In this document: in pieces, positions 1-9,468 of the stretch
Layout: every line of letters starts with the position of its first letter
Position numbering within the stretch: the first letter of the stretch is position 1
Assembly (NCBI RefSeq): GCF_000688455.1
Contig: NZ_JIAL01000001.1
Location: 3,069,001 to 3,133,000 of the forward strand
Length of the DNA: 64,000 nucleotides
From: Pseudacidobacterium ailaaui
GTDB taxonomy: Bacteria; Acidobacteriota; Terriglobia; Terriglobales; Acidobacteriaceae
Reading direction: 5' to 3'
Made by a program: the position numbers and the translations under genes
Notes under the pieces: generated by a model
Told to the model about the DNA's origin: nothing
Databases searched by the model: none
The model's input: only the letters and a program-made list of their open reading frames with translations

Positions 1-465
1 AAGCAGAATGCCACCGGAGACGGTCTGCATCCCTTCTTTTTCCTCGCTTACAGCGTGGACCTGCAGATGAATCTGCTGGGTCTGCTCCTGTCGGATATTT
101 TGTGAAAAAGGCAAGGTCGATACGGCCAGGTGCGGAGCGTCTGTGCGGACGACAGTCCCCTCCACCGTGCGTACTTTACCGTCGGCCAAGTACGCAAGAT
201 CTGTCTGAGGATTCGGATAGGGAACTGCCTCGACGCAAAATGCTCCCAAAAGCAGAAACAGCACTGTGGGAGGGACGAGAGCCAAGGGGGATGGGGCATC
301 GGCAGACAGGAGGCTGAGCATTGCGCACAGAGTTGCGCTGACAAAGAGCAGAGCAGGGGAGATCCAGAAAAAATGGCAGATGCAAACACCGCAGGCAAAC
401 CAGAGGGCGGCAAAAAACAAGGGTACTTCGGTAAAACGCAGCGGTTTCACAGCCTCTGCTGGCAT
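1..465 (-). CDS. comEC: ComEC/Rec2-type competence membrane protein, N-terminal part
   Basis: The reverse strand stays open from an ATG at 465 to the window edge, giving 155 codons that begin MPAEAVKPLRF. Three strongly hydrophobic stretches lie at about residues 16-35, 36-55 and 62-78. They are followed by a soluble segment with DGKVRTVEGTVVRT, which resembles the DUF4131/OB-like N-terminus of ComEC proteins, the inner-membrane channels for transforming DNA. The usual protein is 700-850 residues, so the competence and nuclease-like domains lie outside the window. The gene starts 3 bp after the upstream methyltransferase stop and is probably the last visible member of a six-gene minus-strand operon. 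The identification rests only on the N-terminus and position, so it is moderate. Confidence 0.6.
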   Translation of the reverse strand, partial: MPAEAVKPLRFTEVPLFFAALWFACGVCICHFFWISPALLFVSATLCAMLSLLSADAPSPLALVPPTVLFLLLGAFCVEAVPYPNPQTDLAYLADGKVRTVEGTVVRTDAPHLAVSTLPFSQNIRQEQTQQIHLQVHAVSEEKEGMQTVSGGILL

Positions 466-468
466 AGC

Positions 469-1749
469 TCAATCAAGCAACAACACCGTTACACTTTCCA
501 GATGGAACGTCTGCGGGAACAGGTCCACCATGTGGATGCTTTGGACGTGATAGCCGAATTCTAGCAATGCTCTCAAATCGCGGGAGAGAGTTGCCGGGTC
601 ACAGGAGACATAAACCAGCTGTTTGGCCCTTACTTTCGTAAGTAAGGAAGTGATTTCCTTGCCAAGTCCTGCACGAGGAGGGTCGGCCAGGATCAGGTCT
701 GGTGGGGCCTCTTTCCGCTCTACCTGTTGGCGCAAAAATTTAAGCGTCTGGCTGGCAACCGCCTGATGGCCAGTTCCGGACAAATTGTGATGCAGGTCCT
801 GTGAAGATGAGGGGGAAGCTTCAACCCCGATGACATGATCAAAAGTTTCAGCAAGTTTGCGTGAAAAGAGGCCAACTCCGGCGTACAGGTCCCACGCCAG
901 ATTACCAGAGCGGCCGTGGCAGGCCAGGCTGGCAAGATGGTCGACGAGAAAGCGGTTGACCTGGAAAAATGACCCGCTACTGACGCGGTAGGTATGGCCG
1001 GCTGCCCGGTATGTTAATGATTGCGCCTTCCATGTGGCCGCCCTGGAAACACGGTGTTTTCCCTTTTGTGAAAAATAGACGGCGGCCCCGGAGAGTGCAG
1101 GGACTTCCGGGCGAAGCGCCTCACAGAAGTGCCCAAGGACCGCGCCGACGCGCGGCAAATGTCTGTCTGTCCAGAGAGAAAGAAGCAGTTCATCCTGGGC
1201 ATGGTTGGTAAAAAACTCGATCTCCTGAAAATTGCCGATGCCGCAGCTCTGGCCCACGCGCTGGACAGCGGCGATGGCCTGCTCAAGCATGGGTGCGGAG
1301 ATGGGGCATTGATGGACCGCCAGCCCCTGATGCGAGCTGCGCTTTCGATAGCAAAGGCCGAAAGGCTGCTCAGCAATATGAAGGCGGACGCGGTTTCGAT
1401 AGGCCCAAGGAGCAGCGAAGACTGGTTGAATTTCCGGCAAACCACGCAGATGCGCCCGCTCCAGTGTTTCAGACAAAATGCTGCGCTTGATTTCCAATTG
1501 CAGAGCATAGTCTGCATGCTGGTAATGGCATCCGCCGCATAATCCATAGTATTCGCAGGGAGGCTGAGAGCGCTGGTGTGAAGCTTCCAGTATCGTCTCC
1601 ACCTCTGCCTGAATGTACCCAGGTCGTTCTTCAACGCTACGGGCCTCCAACAGTTCTCCCGGAAGCGACAGAGGAACAAAGACGGCCTTGCCTTCCACGC
1701 GAGCGAGTCCGGCGCCGCCATAAATGCACTTTTCAATTCGCAGCTTCAT
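469..1749 (-). CDS. SAM-dependent RNA (uracil-5-)methyltransferase, RlmD/TrmA family
   Basis: The 426-residue protein has the RlmD (RumA) layout. An N-terminal TRAM-like segment comes first, then four cysteines at 65, 71, 74 and 148 that match the 4Fe-4S ligands of RumA (PPCEYYGLCGGC and HQCPIS). A C-terminal Rossmann methyltransferase follows with the SAM loop DLYAGVGLFSRKLA, the DPPRAGLG motif and the catalytic cysteine in SCDPATLSRDL. Such enzymes make 5-methyluridine in 23S rRNA (U1939 or U747 type) or in tRNA; which target is used cannot be read from sequence. The ATG overlaps the TGA of the upstream gene (ATGA), so the two are probably translationally coupled. Confidence 0.88.
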   Translation of the reverse strand: MKLRIEKCIYGGAGLARVEGKAVFVPLSLPGELLEARSVEERPGYIQAEVETILEASHQRSQPPCEYYGLCGGCHYQHADYALQLEIKRSILSETLERAHLRGLPEIQPVFAAPWAYRNRVRLHIAEQPFGLCYRKRSSHQGLAVHQCPISAPMLEQAIAAVQRVGQSCGIGNFQEIEFFTNHAQDELLLSLWTDRHLPRVGAVLGHFCEALRPEVPALSGAAVYFSQKGKHRVSRAATWKAQSLTYRAAGHTYRVSSGSFFQVNRFLVDHLASLACHGRSGNLAWDLYAGVGLFSRKLAETFDHVIGVEASPSSSQDLHHNLSGTGHQAVASQTLKFLRQQVERKEAPPDLILADPPRAGLGKEITSLLTKVRAKQLVYVSCDPATLSRDLRALLEFGYHVQSIHMVDLFPQTFHLESVTVLLLD

Positions 1750-2531
1750 GACTGGTCCATGTAGAAGAGGCTCAGGCGGTGCAACTTGTATCGTTCGAGT
1801 AAGCGCTTGTGTACGAACTGCTGTTCAATTTGCCGGATCTGTACGGCGCTCATCCGCCGCTTGTAGGGGGCCAGTTCCTGCTCTGCCTGGGTGCGGAGGC
1901 TTCGCAGCTCGTCTTCCGGAGTCATGGTCAGTAGCTGGGCAAAGAGCTTTTCTTCGAGCGTGGCCAAAGTGCGCTCTAAGTCTTCCAGATCAGGCAGCTC
2001 AACACGGACGCCGGCAGCCAGCGCCAGAAGACGCTGTGCGGTTTCCTCGAAGCGTGCGGCTTTCAGGTCCTCGGCGCAACGTTCAAGATGTGAGGCGATG
2101 CGGTCTGCCTCAAACCCGGCAGCTGCCGTATGGTCGTTATGCTGTGCTGTGGAGGCACCCGTCGCTGCCTCTCGCATCTCCTCCACGGCGGCCATGACCT
2201 CCTGCGCGCAATAGGCCAGTCCGTTGATGCGCCGAGAGCGCGATCTCGCCCTGCGCTGTTCATATTTCTCAAACGTAGCGTCAATGCCTCGCAGAACAGC
2301 TTCAAGTGGCACGCCGGCCTCGCGCCAGGCCTCAATCAGCGCCCAGTCCAGGGTGGAAAGCAGAAGCACAGAACCGCGTTTCCTCTGGAAGTGTTCTTCG
2401 ATTTCCGTAAAGTAGTTGAAATAGTTTTCCAAGATGTACTTCTGTTGATGCGGGTTGCGGAAATGGCGCCGCTTCTGTGCACATTCATTTCCCGCGGGCC
2501 GAACTACAGTGCCATCCGTAGTGGAAGCCAC
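1746..2531 (-). CDS. conserved hypothetical protein, charged and helical
   Basis: This 261-residue protein from a GTG start is not one I can assign to a named family. It has no signal peptide or membrane segment. It is rich in Glu, Arg, Ala and Leu, with long predicted helices such as EEHFQRKRGSVLLLSTLDW and a basic stretch EQRRARSRSRRIN near residue 95. A region near the C-terminus (PYKRRMSAVQIRQIEQQFVHKRL) looks amphipathic. It sits between coaX and the RNA methyltransferase and overlaps the latter by 4 bp, so it belongs to the operon. A GGAGG lies only two bases before the GTG, so the true start may be a little downstream. Confidence 0.75.
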   Translation of the reverse strand: MASTTDGTVVRPAGNECAQKRRHFRNPHQQKYILENYFNYFTEIEEHFQRKRGSVLLLSTLDWALIEAWREAGVPLEAVLRGIDATFEKYEQRRARSRSRRINGLAYCAQEVMAAVEEMREAATGASTAQHNDHTAAAGFEADRIASHLERCAEDLKAARFEETAQRLLALAAGVRVELPDLEDLERTLATLEEKLFAQLLTMTPEDELRSLRTQAEQELAPYKRRMSAVQIRQIEQQFVHKRLLERYKLHRLSLFYMDQS

Positions 2532-2577
2532 CGCCTCCGAGGGCCTTGTCCAAATCTATAGCGTCAGACGGCAGCTT

Positions 2578-3408
2578 CTAAGAAGATGCCCGGTTAGTTT
2601 CATCCGCATGGGCATGGCTCTTTGCGCTCCGGTTGCGGTCATGGATGATACGAAGGCCGTCAAGGGTCAACATATCGTCAATTTCTGAAATATATTTTGA
2701 TTCGCTTGCAATCAGGTGGGCAAGTCCACCGGTTGCGATGCACTTTGTGCCTTCCCCTAGCTTCGCAATCATGCGTCCAAGGATAAAGTCCACCAGACCA
2801 ATATGGCCATAAAAGAGACCAATCTGCAGATTGTCAACGGTGTTTGTGCCAATGATCTTTGCCGGACGTTTGATTTCCACGCGCGGCAGGCGCGCAGCGC
2901 GCGCAAATAGCGCTTCCGCAGAAATATTCAGCCCCGGGGCGATGGCTCCGCCAAGAAATTCTCCCTTGTGTGAAACCACATCAAAATTCGTCGCTGTACC
3001 AAAATCCACAACAATGGTCGGGCCACCATATTTGGCGAATGCTCCCACGCAGTTGGCTACGCGATCAGCACCAACCTCACTGGGGTTGTCGGTCAAAATC
3101 GGCAGACCGGTCTTGACTCCCGGCTCAATGAACAACGGTTTCTGGTGAAAATAACGCTCACAGAACTGGCGCAAAACCCAGTCCACCGGCGGGACCACAG
3201 ATGCAATGACCACCGATTGGATGCGGGAGCTTTCCACCCCCTCGCTGTGTAGCAGGCTCCGTACCAGAATGCCATATTCGTCGGCGGTCTGGCCGTGGCG
3301 CGTGCTGATCCGCCAGGTGGCGCGCAGTTTGTCCGTGAGGCCATCGCTCTTCAGCGTGTATAACGCGATGACCGTGTTCGTATTGTTTACATTCAGCACC
3401 AGGAGCAT
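2578..3408 (-). CDS. coaX: type III pantothenate kinase with altered first ATP-binding motif
   Basis: CoaX phosphorylates pantothenate in the first step of coenzyme A synthesis. I chose the ATG at 3408 (276 residues) over the longer frame to 3495 because the protein then begins MLLVLNVNNTNTV, where CoaX proteins begin, and AAGAAAG sits just upstream. Family motifs are present: VGADRVAN, DFGTATNFD with the catalytic Asp, GGAIAPG and ATGGLAHLI. The first ASKHA phosphate motif, normally D-x-G-N-T, reads N-V-N-N-T here, so the first of the three conserved aspartates is Asn. The gene lies 16 bp after birA, a common pairing. Confidence 0.92.
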   Translation of the reverse strand: MLLVLNVNNTNTVIALYTLKSDGLTDKLRATWRISTRHGQTADEYGILVRSLLHSEGVESSRIQSVVIASVVPPVDWVLRQFCERYFHQKPLFIEPGVKTGLPILTDNPSEVGADRVANCVGAFAKYGGPTIVVDFGTATNFDVVSHKGEFLGGAIAPGLNISAEALFARAARLPRVEIKRPAKIIGTNTVDNLQIGLFYGHIGLVDFILGRMIAKLGEGTKCIATGGLAHLIASESKYISEIDDMLTLDGLRIIHDRNRSAKSHAHADETNRASS

Positions 3409-3424
3409 AAGTTTCTTTCTTGTT

Positions 3425-4207
3425 TCAGGCTTCGCGGACTCCTCCGGAATACACCGTCCGGACTCCTTCGGTGGTACGCACCAAAAGAAATCCACGGGGG
3501 TCCAGACCCTCGGTCACGCCCCAATATCCCTCACCTTCCTCGACGCGCACATGCTTGCCGCGCACCCAGGAGGAGGCTGCTTCCAGACGGCGCAGAATTG
3601 CCGGCGCTGATTCGCGGGACAGCCCGGAAATCTCACGATGAAGCGATTGTAACAAGGCAATCAGCAGCTCCTGTCGCGGCCAACTCCTTCCCGTCTCGAT
3701 TCGCAGGGAAGTCGCGATATCTCCCAGATCCGGAGGAAATTGTTCCTGCTGGACGTTCATTCCAATACCAACGACGGCATGGCGGATCCGAGTAACTTCG
3801 GCATTCAGCTCCGTAAGAATTCCGCAGAACTTCCGACGGCCAAACAGTAGGTCGTTGGGCCATCGCAGATCGCATTCCAGAGATGTGACCTGCCGGACCG
3901 CCTCACGCACTGCCAGTCCAGCAGCCAATGAGAGCCAGAGCACCTCTGCTGGAGGAATCTGGGGACGAAGCAGAATGCTGACATAGAGTCCGGAACCGGG
4001 CGGAGAAGACCAATGGTGTGCGCCCCGTCCTCGGCCCGCAGTCTGTTCCTCCGCAAAGTAGACGCTGCCGTGCGGCGCGCCAGCCTCTGCCTGCTTTAGA
4101 GCGTGGGTGTTTGTGGAATGAATGCTGGGGAAAAAATGCAGTTTGCCGTGGAAGGGAGTTCTCTCCAGGGCATGGTCCAGAGCTTCAAGATCAAAGCAGT
4201 CCTTCAT
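3425..4207 (-). CDS. birA: biotin--[acetyl-CoA-carboxylase] ligase, no repressor domain
   Basis: This 260-residue protein is a group I biotin protein ligase, which joins biotin to the carrier subunit of acetyl-CoA carboxylase. It has the substrate region SIHSTNTHALK, the biotinyl-AMP loop AGRGRGAHHW (residues 57-66, a variant of GRGRRGRxW), LRWPNDLL, and the KFCGILTE strand with the catalytic lysine. A C-terminal SH3-like part ends in TEGVRTVYSGGVREA. The N-terminal winged helix of E. coli BirA is missing, so it should not act as a DNA-binding repressor. The ATG is 12 bp after the phosphatase stop and coaX follows. Confidence 0.92.
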   Translation of the reverse strand: MKDCFDLEALDHALERTPFHGKLHFFPSIHSTNTHALKQAEAGAPHGSVYFAEEQTAGRGRGAHHWSSPPGSGLYVSILLRPQIPPAEVLWLSLAAGLAVREAVRQVTSLECDLRWPNDLLFGRRKFCGILTELNAEVTRIRHAVVGIGMNVQQEQFPPDLGDIATSLRIETGRSWPRQELLIALLQSLHREISGLSRESAPAILRRLEAASSWVRGKHVRVEEGEGYWGVTEGLDPRGFLLVRTTEGVRTVYSGGVREA

Positions 4208-4219
4208 GGCACAAATTCG

Positions 4220-6427
4220 TTATTTTTGTCGGGCCAGGACGAGAGTAATATCGTCCGGCTGCTCCTGGCCACCGATCCAGTTGCGCAGCGACTGCATGAC
4301 TTGTTCCGAGATAAAGTCAAGCGGCTTATGGCGATGGCGGCGCACAACCTCAATCAGCCGGTCTTCGCCAAATTCGCCAAATTCATTTTCCGGTTCGGTG
4401 ACTCCATCGCTGTATGCAATCAGAATGTCCCCCGGATGCAGTTGCTCCACACCCTGGTCATAAGTTGCGTGCTCCAGAAGACCGACGACGGTGCCACCGC
4501 AACCCAATGTTGCCACACTGTCGTCGGCCCGCAGCACCAGCGGTGGCAGTTGTCCTCCGCAGGAGTAGGTCAGTTGCTGCGTGGATCCATCGTAATGCGC
4601 GAGAAATAACGTTGCATATTTTTCCGGCTGTGTGCTGCGGTAAAGATGACGATTGAGCTGTGTCAGGATTCTGGCTGGTTCCAGAAATGGGTCGCCCTCC
4701 CCATCTCCATTGCGGCTGGCCAGAAGGTCCTCGCCAGCAAAGCGGTATGCGCGGACGGCCGAATGCAGAGTGGCCATCAAAAGTGCGGCAGAGATTCCCT
4801 TTCCACTGATGTCGCCGAGCGCCAGCCCAAGCTGGGAATCACCGAAAACCAGGAAGTCGTAGTAGTCTCCGCTTACAGTGCGTGCCGGATAGCATGCGCC
4901 ATGTAGTTCCAGCATGGGCAGGGAAATCGCGCCGCGAGGGAACAGGTTGGCCTGGACTTCCTGTGCAATGGAAAGCTCACTTTGCAGACGCTCTTTTTCC
5001 CGCTGCTCGGCCAAAAGGCGCTCCAGTGAGTAGGCCATGCGATTGAAGGAACGGGAGAGGGCCGCGAGCTGGTCATTGCGCGTCACCTTTATGCGGTGGG
5101 TCAGATTGCCTTTGTCGATCTCCACGGTGGCGTCATACAGATCGCTGACCGATTGCGTGATGGTCCGGTTCAACCGCATGGCCATGATGAAAGCAATCAT
5201 CTCCAGCAGGCCAAAGAAAATCGCCACTCCAATCAGGATGTCCTGTACAACTGTGGCGATCCTCAGTGAGGTGATAAAGAGACGATTGTAAAGAAGCGAG
5301 GGGCGGGATGTGACGATGGTAGACGTATCGCGCAGCTTTCCTGTGGACCAGTCCCTGGTCTCCAGCGGAGCATAGAAGGTGATGGGAATATCGTAGAAAT
5401 GTTGGGCTGCGGGCAGAGAGCCGCCAGCGATGGAATTTTCCCGGATCTCCTCGGTGACTCGCTTGTGCCGGGTCAACTCTGCCTCGACGCCTGTATGTTT
5501 GCCGTCAGCCGATGGAGCTGGAGCAGTCTCATCCTGCACAACGGGAATCATTTCAATCCTGCCGATGCCATGAGCCACTTCATCAATGCTTGAGCTGTCC
5601 AGAAGTACGCTGGAGATGAGGGTCGTGGTATGTCCGTTCAGGGTATGCGAGTCCACCGCGCGCAGATAAAACCTGTTCTGGTCCCAGACCACTCCTTTCT
5701 CAAAGCCGTCTTTTACCCAGGCGGGCACTTGAGTAATGGAAGTGGCGTTCAGGCTCTCAGGCAGGACCGGGAGGGGTTTGCCATCATAAAATGCGGCAAC
5801 ACGCAGGCCCAGGTCACGACTGTCAGATGAGATGTCCACTTCAGGCAAGGGAACGGCGCGGACCGAAGGCTGCTGTGCGAGTACATGCGCCACATGCATG
5901 GAAAAGGCGCGATTTTCCGCAGCAAAGTGTTCCAGTTGGGCATTCAACTCCGCCGTAGCAGCAAAAATGGCAAACTGTCCGCTGAATACATAAAGCGAGA
6001 TCAACGCCAGCATCACAAACAGCACCACCGGCGTCAGAGCCATCAGCAGATAGGTAAGGATGAGACGGTTACGCAGCTTCCAGAGAAAGCGGCCGAAGAT
6101 CCAGCGAAAGAAGAGTGGTACACAAAAAATGACCAGTAGGACCAGCGTAAAGATGCTGATACCGTTAAAAATGTGTCCCGCCAGCCCAGGGAGCAGCCGC
6201 TCCGGAATCAGGACCAGATAAATGGTCAGCAGCCAGAAGGCAAGGCGATGTACCTTACTTTGCGGAGGCTCACGCCGCAGTGCACGAAATACGCGAGCTT
6301 CAAAATTTCTGACTCGTCCCATAAAGTGCTGATGCAATTGAGTGTATCGCAAGGCGGAAGGAGAGGAGCCGCTGGCGGGACCGTTTCCGCAAAGCGGGGG
6401 TCTCGGGATTTCCTCCACTGAAATCAT
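4220..6427 (-). CDS. membrane PP2C/SpoIIE-type serine phosphatase with HAMP domain
   Basis: The 735-residue protein has two membrane segments near residues 65-115, another pair near 120-150, an extracytoplasmic sensor region of about 230 residues, and a further membrane helix (DILIGVAIFFGLLEMIAFIM). A HAMP linker (LYDATVEIDKGNLTHRI) and coiled coil follow, then a C-terminal SpoIIE/RsbU phosphatase domain with metal-binding motifs SGDYYDF, GDISGKGISAALLMA and AYSDGVTE. Such proteins dephosphorylate anti-sigma antagonists or other signalling proteins. No anti-sigma partner lies nearby, so its target is unknown. The start is not certain, because neither ATG at 6427 nor Met36 has a clear ribosome binding site. 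It appears to lead the birA-coaX operon. Confidence 0.88.
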   Translation of the reverse strand: MISVEEIPRPPLCGNGPASGSSPSALRYTQLHQHFMGRVRNFEARVFRALRREPPQSKVHRLAFWLLTIYLVLIPERLLPGLAGHIFNGISIFTLVLLVIFCVPLFFRWIFGRFLWKLRNRLILTYLLMALTPVVLFVMLALISLYVFSGQFAIFAATAELNAQLEHFAAENRAFSMHVAHVLAQQPSVRAVPLPEVDISSDSRDLGLRVAAFYDGKPLPVLPESLNATSITQVPAWVKDGFEKGVVWDQNRFYLRAVDSHTLNGHTTTLISSVLLDSSSIDEVAHGIGRIEMIPVVQDETAPAPSADGKHTGVEAELTRHKRVTEEIRENSIAGGSLPAAQHFYDIPITFYAPLETRDWSTGKLRDTSTIVTSRPSLLYNRLFITSLRIATVVQDILIGVAIFFGLLEMIAFIMAMRLNRTITQSVSDLYDATVEIDKGNLTHRIKVTRNDQLAALSRSFNRMAYSLERLLAEQREKERLQSELSIAQEVQANLFPRGAISLPMLELHGACYPARTVSGDYYDFLVFGDSQLGLALGDISGKGISAALLMATLHSAVRAYRFAGEDLLASRNGDGEGDPFLEPARILTQLNRHLYRSTQPEKYATLFLAHYDGSTQQLTYSCGGQLPPLVLRADDSVATLGCGGTVVGLLEHATYDQGVEQLHPGDILIAYSDGVTEPENEFGEFGEDRLIEVVRRHRHKPLDFISEQVMQSLRNWIGGQEQPDDITLVLARQK

Positions 6428-6714
6428 CCGTGGGTCCGGGCTTCAGAGGAGTAAACCGGTATGTTTCGCAGCAGGTAAACTAGCCAGGACCTGGTCGACC
6501 CTCAAGAGGACAAAAATGCTTTTTCTGGAGAGGGGCAAATGATCCATTCTGCAAACTTGGCCTAAAACCAATTTGTTCAGAAATGGACATGCTCTGTTCG
6601 GAAGCGAACATTTCCCGAAAAGGGGGAATTCAGCAAGTCTTTTTATATCTATTGCTTAAACATAAATTGGCTTTGGTATATCTCATGCTTTTATGATGCG
6701 CTAAGAGGCCCACC
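6428..6714. other. divergent intergenic region
   Basis: These 287 bp separate the phosphatase operon (minus) from the ADOP permease (plus). The half next to the permease is AT-rich. A TATGAT hexamer lies about 20 bp before the permease ATG with a poor -35 match upstream, so it is only a weak promoter candidate. I see no RNA gene or repeat here. Confidence 0.4.
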
Positions 6715-9281
6715 ATGCAAACTCTCCGGCAGGACGTTTCTTATGCTCTGCGCCAGATGCGCCATTCTCCCGTCCTCACGCTGACTGCAATGCTCACGCT
6801 CGCGCTTGGCATTGGTGCAACGACGGCAATTTTTTCTTTGATCCATACAATCATGCTGAAGTCCCTGCCAGTTGTGGATCCCTCCAGTTTGTATCGGGTG
6901 GGCAGCGGCAATGACTGCTGCGTAGAAGGCGGCCCGCAGGATGAGTGGGGCATGTTTTCTTATTCGTTCTACCAGCGGATGAAGGACGCAGCCCCGGAAT
7001 TTGAGGAGATGGCGGCTTTCCAGGCAGGTGCATGGCAGTATAGTGTGCGCCGGGCAAATGCCGAGCGGCAGGCCCGAGCCATGTATGGTGAGTTCGTTAC
7101 CGGCAATTACTTTTCTACTTTTGGAATCAAGGCTTTTGCTGGACGCACGATGACTCCGGCGGACGACCAGCCCTCCGCGCCTCCGGTGGCCATGCTGAGC
7201 TACCGCGCATGGCAGCAGGAGTATGGCGCTGATCCCTCCGTGGTGGGCTCTTCGTTCATTCTGGAAGGTCGTCCTTTCACCATCATCGGAATTACACCGC
7301 CAGGATTTTTCGGAGAGACATTGCGCAGCAATCCCCCGGATTTGTGGCTTCCGTTACAGCAGGAGCCGATGGTGCGGGGCGATGATTCTCTGGTCAAGAA
7401 GCCCGCTTCCGCGTGGCTCCGTGTGATTGGACGGTTGCGTCCGGGTGCTTCCGTGAGTGGCTTGTCTGCACGGTTCACAACCATGGTGCGAGAGTGGCTC
7501 CAGACAGACTTTATGTCCGATGCCGGCGCGCCTAAAGAATGGCTTCCCCAAATCAAAGCCACTCTTCCCAAGCAGATCATCAAGGTCATTCCGGCCGGCT
7601 CGGGCGTAAGCGATATGAAGCATGAATACAAAGACAGCTTACGCATTCTTCTTATTGTTTGCTGTCTGGTCCTGCTGATTGCCTGTGCCAATATCGCAAA
7701 CCTGCTCCTGGCCCGAGGAGCTGCGCGCCGAAATCAGACTTCGGTGCGGCTGGCGCTGGGGCGTCCCGACCGAGGCTTATCCGGCAGTCGCTCACAGAGA
7801 GTCTTGTTCTCTCTGTGTTTGGTGGGGCATTGGGAGTCGCTGTGGCCTATCTTGGCGTAAAACTGATGATTTCTTTGGCATTCAGCAGGGCGCACTTTGT
7901 GCCAATTGATGCAACGCCTTCGCTCCCGGTCCTGGCCTTTGCTTTTGGGTTGTCGCTTGTCACCGGGGTGCTCTTTGGGACCGCGCCAGCATGGATTGCC
8001 ACACATGCTGATCCAGCCGAGGCGCTTCGTGGAGCAAGCCGCAGCACGCATGACAAGGCATCCCTTCCGCAGAAAGCGCTGGTTGTGGTCCAGGCGGCAC
8101 TTTCGATTGTTCTTTTGGCCGGTGCGGGATTTCTCACACGGAGCCTGCAAAAGCTCGAACATCAAAACATGGGGTTTGAGACAGACCACCGCGTGAGCAT
8201 CGTTCTGAATACGCCTCCTGCCAGTTATTCCCAGGCACGTCTGGATGGACTCTATCGCGAACTGCAGGACAGGCTGTCTCGGATTCCCGGAGTGCAGCGG
8301 GCGGCGCTGGCCCTGTACTCTCCTCTGATCGACAACTGGGGTGAACTTGTAATTCGGGAAGGCAAAGGTGTGCCTACATTCAGTGATGATGCGTCATCGT
8401 CCTGGGACCGTGTCAGCGTCGGATATCTGGAACTGATGGGACAGCATCTTGTGCAGGGCCGCAGCATTACCGAGCAGGACACGGCCTCCTCGCGCAATAT
8501 TGCAGTAGTGGATGAAGAGTTTGTTCGCAAGTTTTTCAAAAAAGGAGAAGATCCGCTGGGCGCACATTTTGGCATGGACATGCCACAGTACAGCGGAACC
8601 TACGAGATTGTTGGCGTAGTCCGCTCGGCCAACTACACCGATACGACGGGTCATTGGCGGCGGCCCGTGATCTTCTTGCCCCTGGCGCAGCACGCTCGTT
8701 ATGACAATCCTCTGATGCAATGGGTAGACGACCGCACGCATCGAATCGAAAGCGCCGTCCTGCAGATTCGGGGCAGCATGACGGGTCTGGAACCCCAGAT
8801 CCGGCGCGCCTTCAGTGAAGTGGATCCCAACTTGACGATCGTTCGTATCCAGACGATGCAGGAACAGGTAGACGGCACCTTGGATCAGCAGCGCACCATG
8901 GCGGAGATGACTGGGCTTTTCGGCGTTCTGGCTCTTGCCCTGGCTGCGATTGGTCTCTACGGCGTGACCGCATACACGGTCGAGCGGCGTACCAGCGAGA
9001 TCGGTATACGCATGGCGCTGGGGGCCGATCGGGCGAACGTCGTCAGAATGGTGCTGCGGGGCGCATTTTTGCAGATCCTGATTGGTCTTGCGATTGGTCT
9101 TCCGATTGCCATTGCTTGTGGACGCCTGATTGCAGCCCAACTTTATCAGGTAAAAAGCTGGGACCCGCTGGTATTGTTCGGGGCCGTATTCTCCCTCGGA
9201 CTCTGCGCTTTCCTGGCCAGTGTGATCCCGGCCCAGCGTGCGGCCTCGATTGATCCGGTAAAAGCATTACGGACGGAGTGA
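6715..9281 (+). pseudogene. ADOP/MacB-like ABC permease split by a frameshift
   Basis: The two overlapping frames 6715-7860 and about 7760-9281 together encode one roughly 855-residue duplicated FtsX/MacB-type permease without its own ATPase, the family known as acidobacterial duplicated orphan permeases. The N-terminus has the usual YALRQMRHSPVLTLTAMLTL start, a MacB periplasmic domain and the first FtsX block ending ANIANLLLARGAARR. The second half carries the repeat block and ends in PVKALRTE. Reading frame is lost at the four-G run 7758-7761: one extra G would give LALGASRPRLIRQSLTESL across the junction. It is either a real one-base deletion or a sequencing error. Confidence 0.85.
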
Positions 9282-9318
9282 TTTGCCGCAGAACCAGGAG
9301 TAGCTCCGGTTCCATCCT

Positions 9319-9353
9319 GATCTTCCGGCTTTGCGAGGCATTGTCGGAAGATC
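9319..9353 (+). terminator. stem-loop after the permease gene, no U-tract
   Basis: GATCTTCCG at 9319-9327 pairs perfectly with CGGAAGATC at 9345-9353, and the outer flanks also partly pair. It lies 38 bp after the permease stop. No run of T follows, so an intrinsic terminator is only possible, not shown. Confidence 0.35.
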
Positions 9354-9372
9354 TTGGATGCTCAGGCGCAAT

Positions 9373-9402
9373 TTGTCCCTCGACTGTCCTGCCAGCTATG
9401 AT
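9373..9402 (+). promoter_or_regulatory. sigma-70-type promoter candidate for the phosphofructokinase
   Basis: TTGTCC at 9373-9378 and TATGAT at 9397-9402 are separated by 18 bp. They lie about 67 bp upstream of the ATG at 9469, which has a GAAGGAG ribosome binding site. The match is by eye only. Confidence 0.45.
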
Positions 9403-9468
9403 GGCTGAGGAACTTTTCTGAAGACGGAAGCCAATCCGGAACAATTTCATAGAAGGAGAAGACAGGAA

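Noticed and set aside
7659-7860. Programmed frameshift as explanation for the split permease
   Set aside because: No slippery heptamer or strong downstream structure is evident, and a single missing G in a G run explains it more simply.
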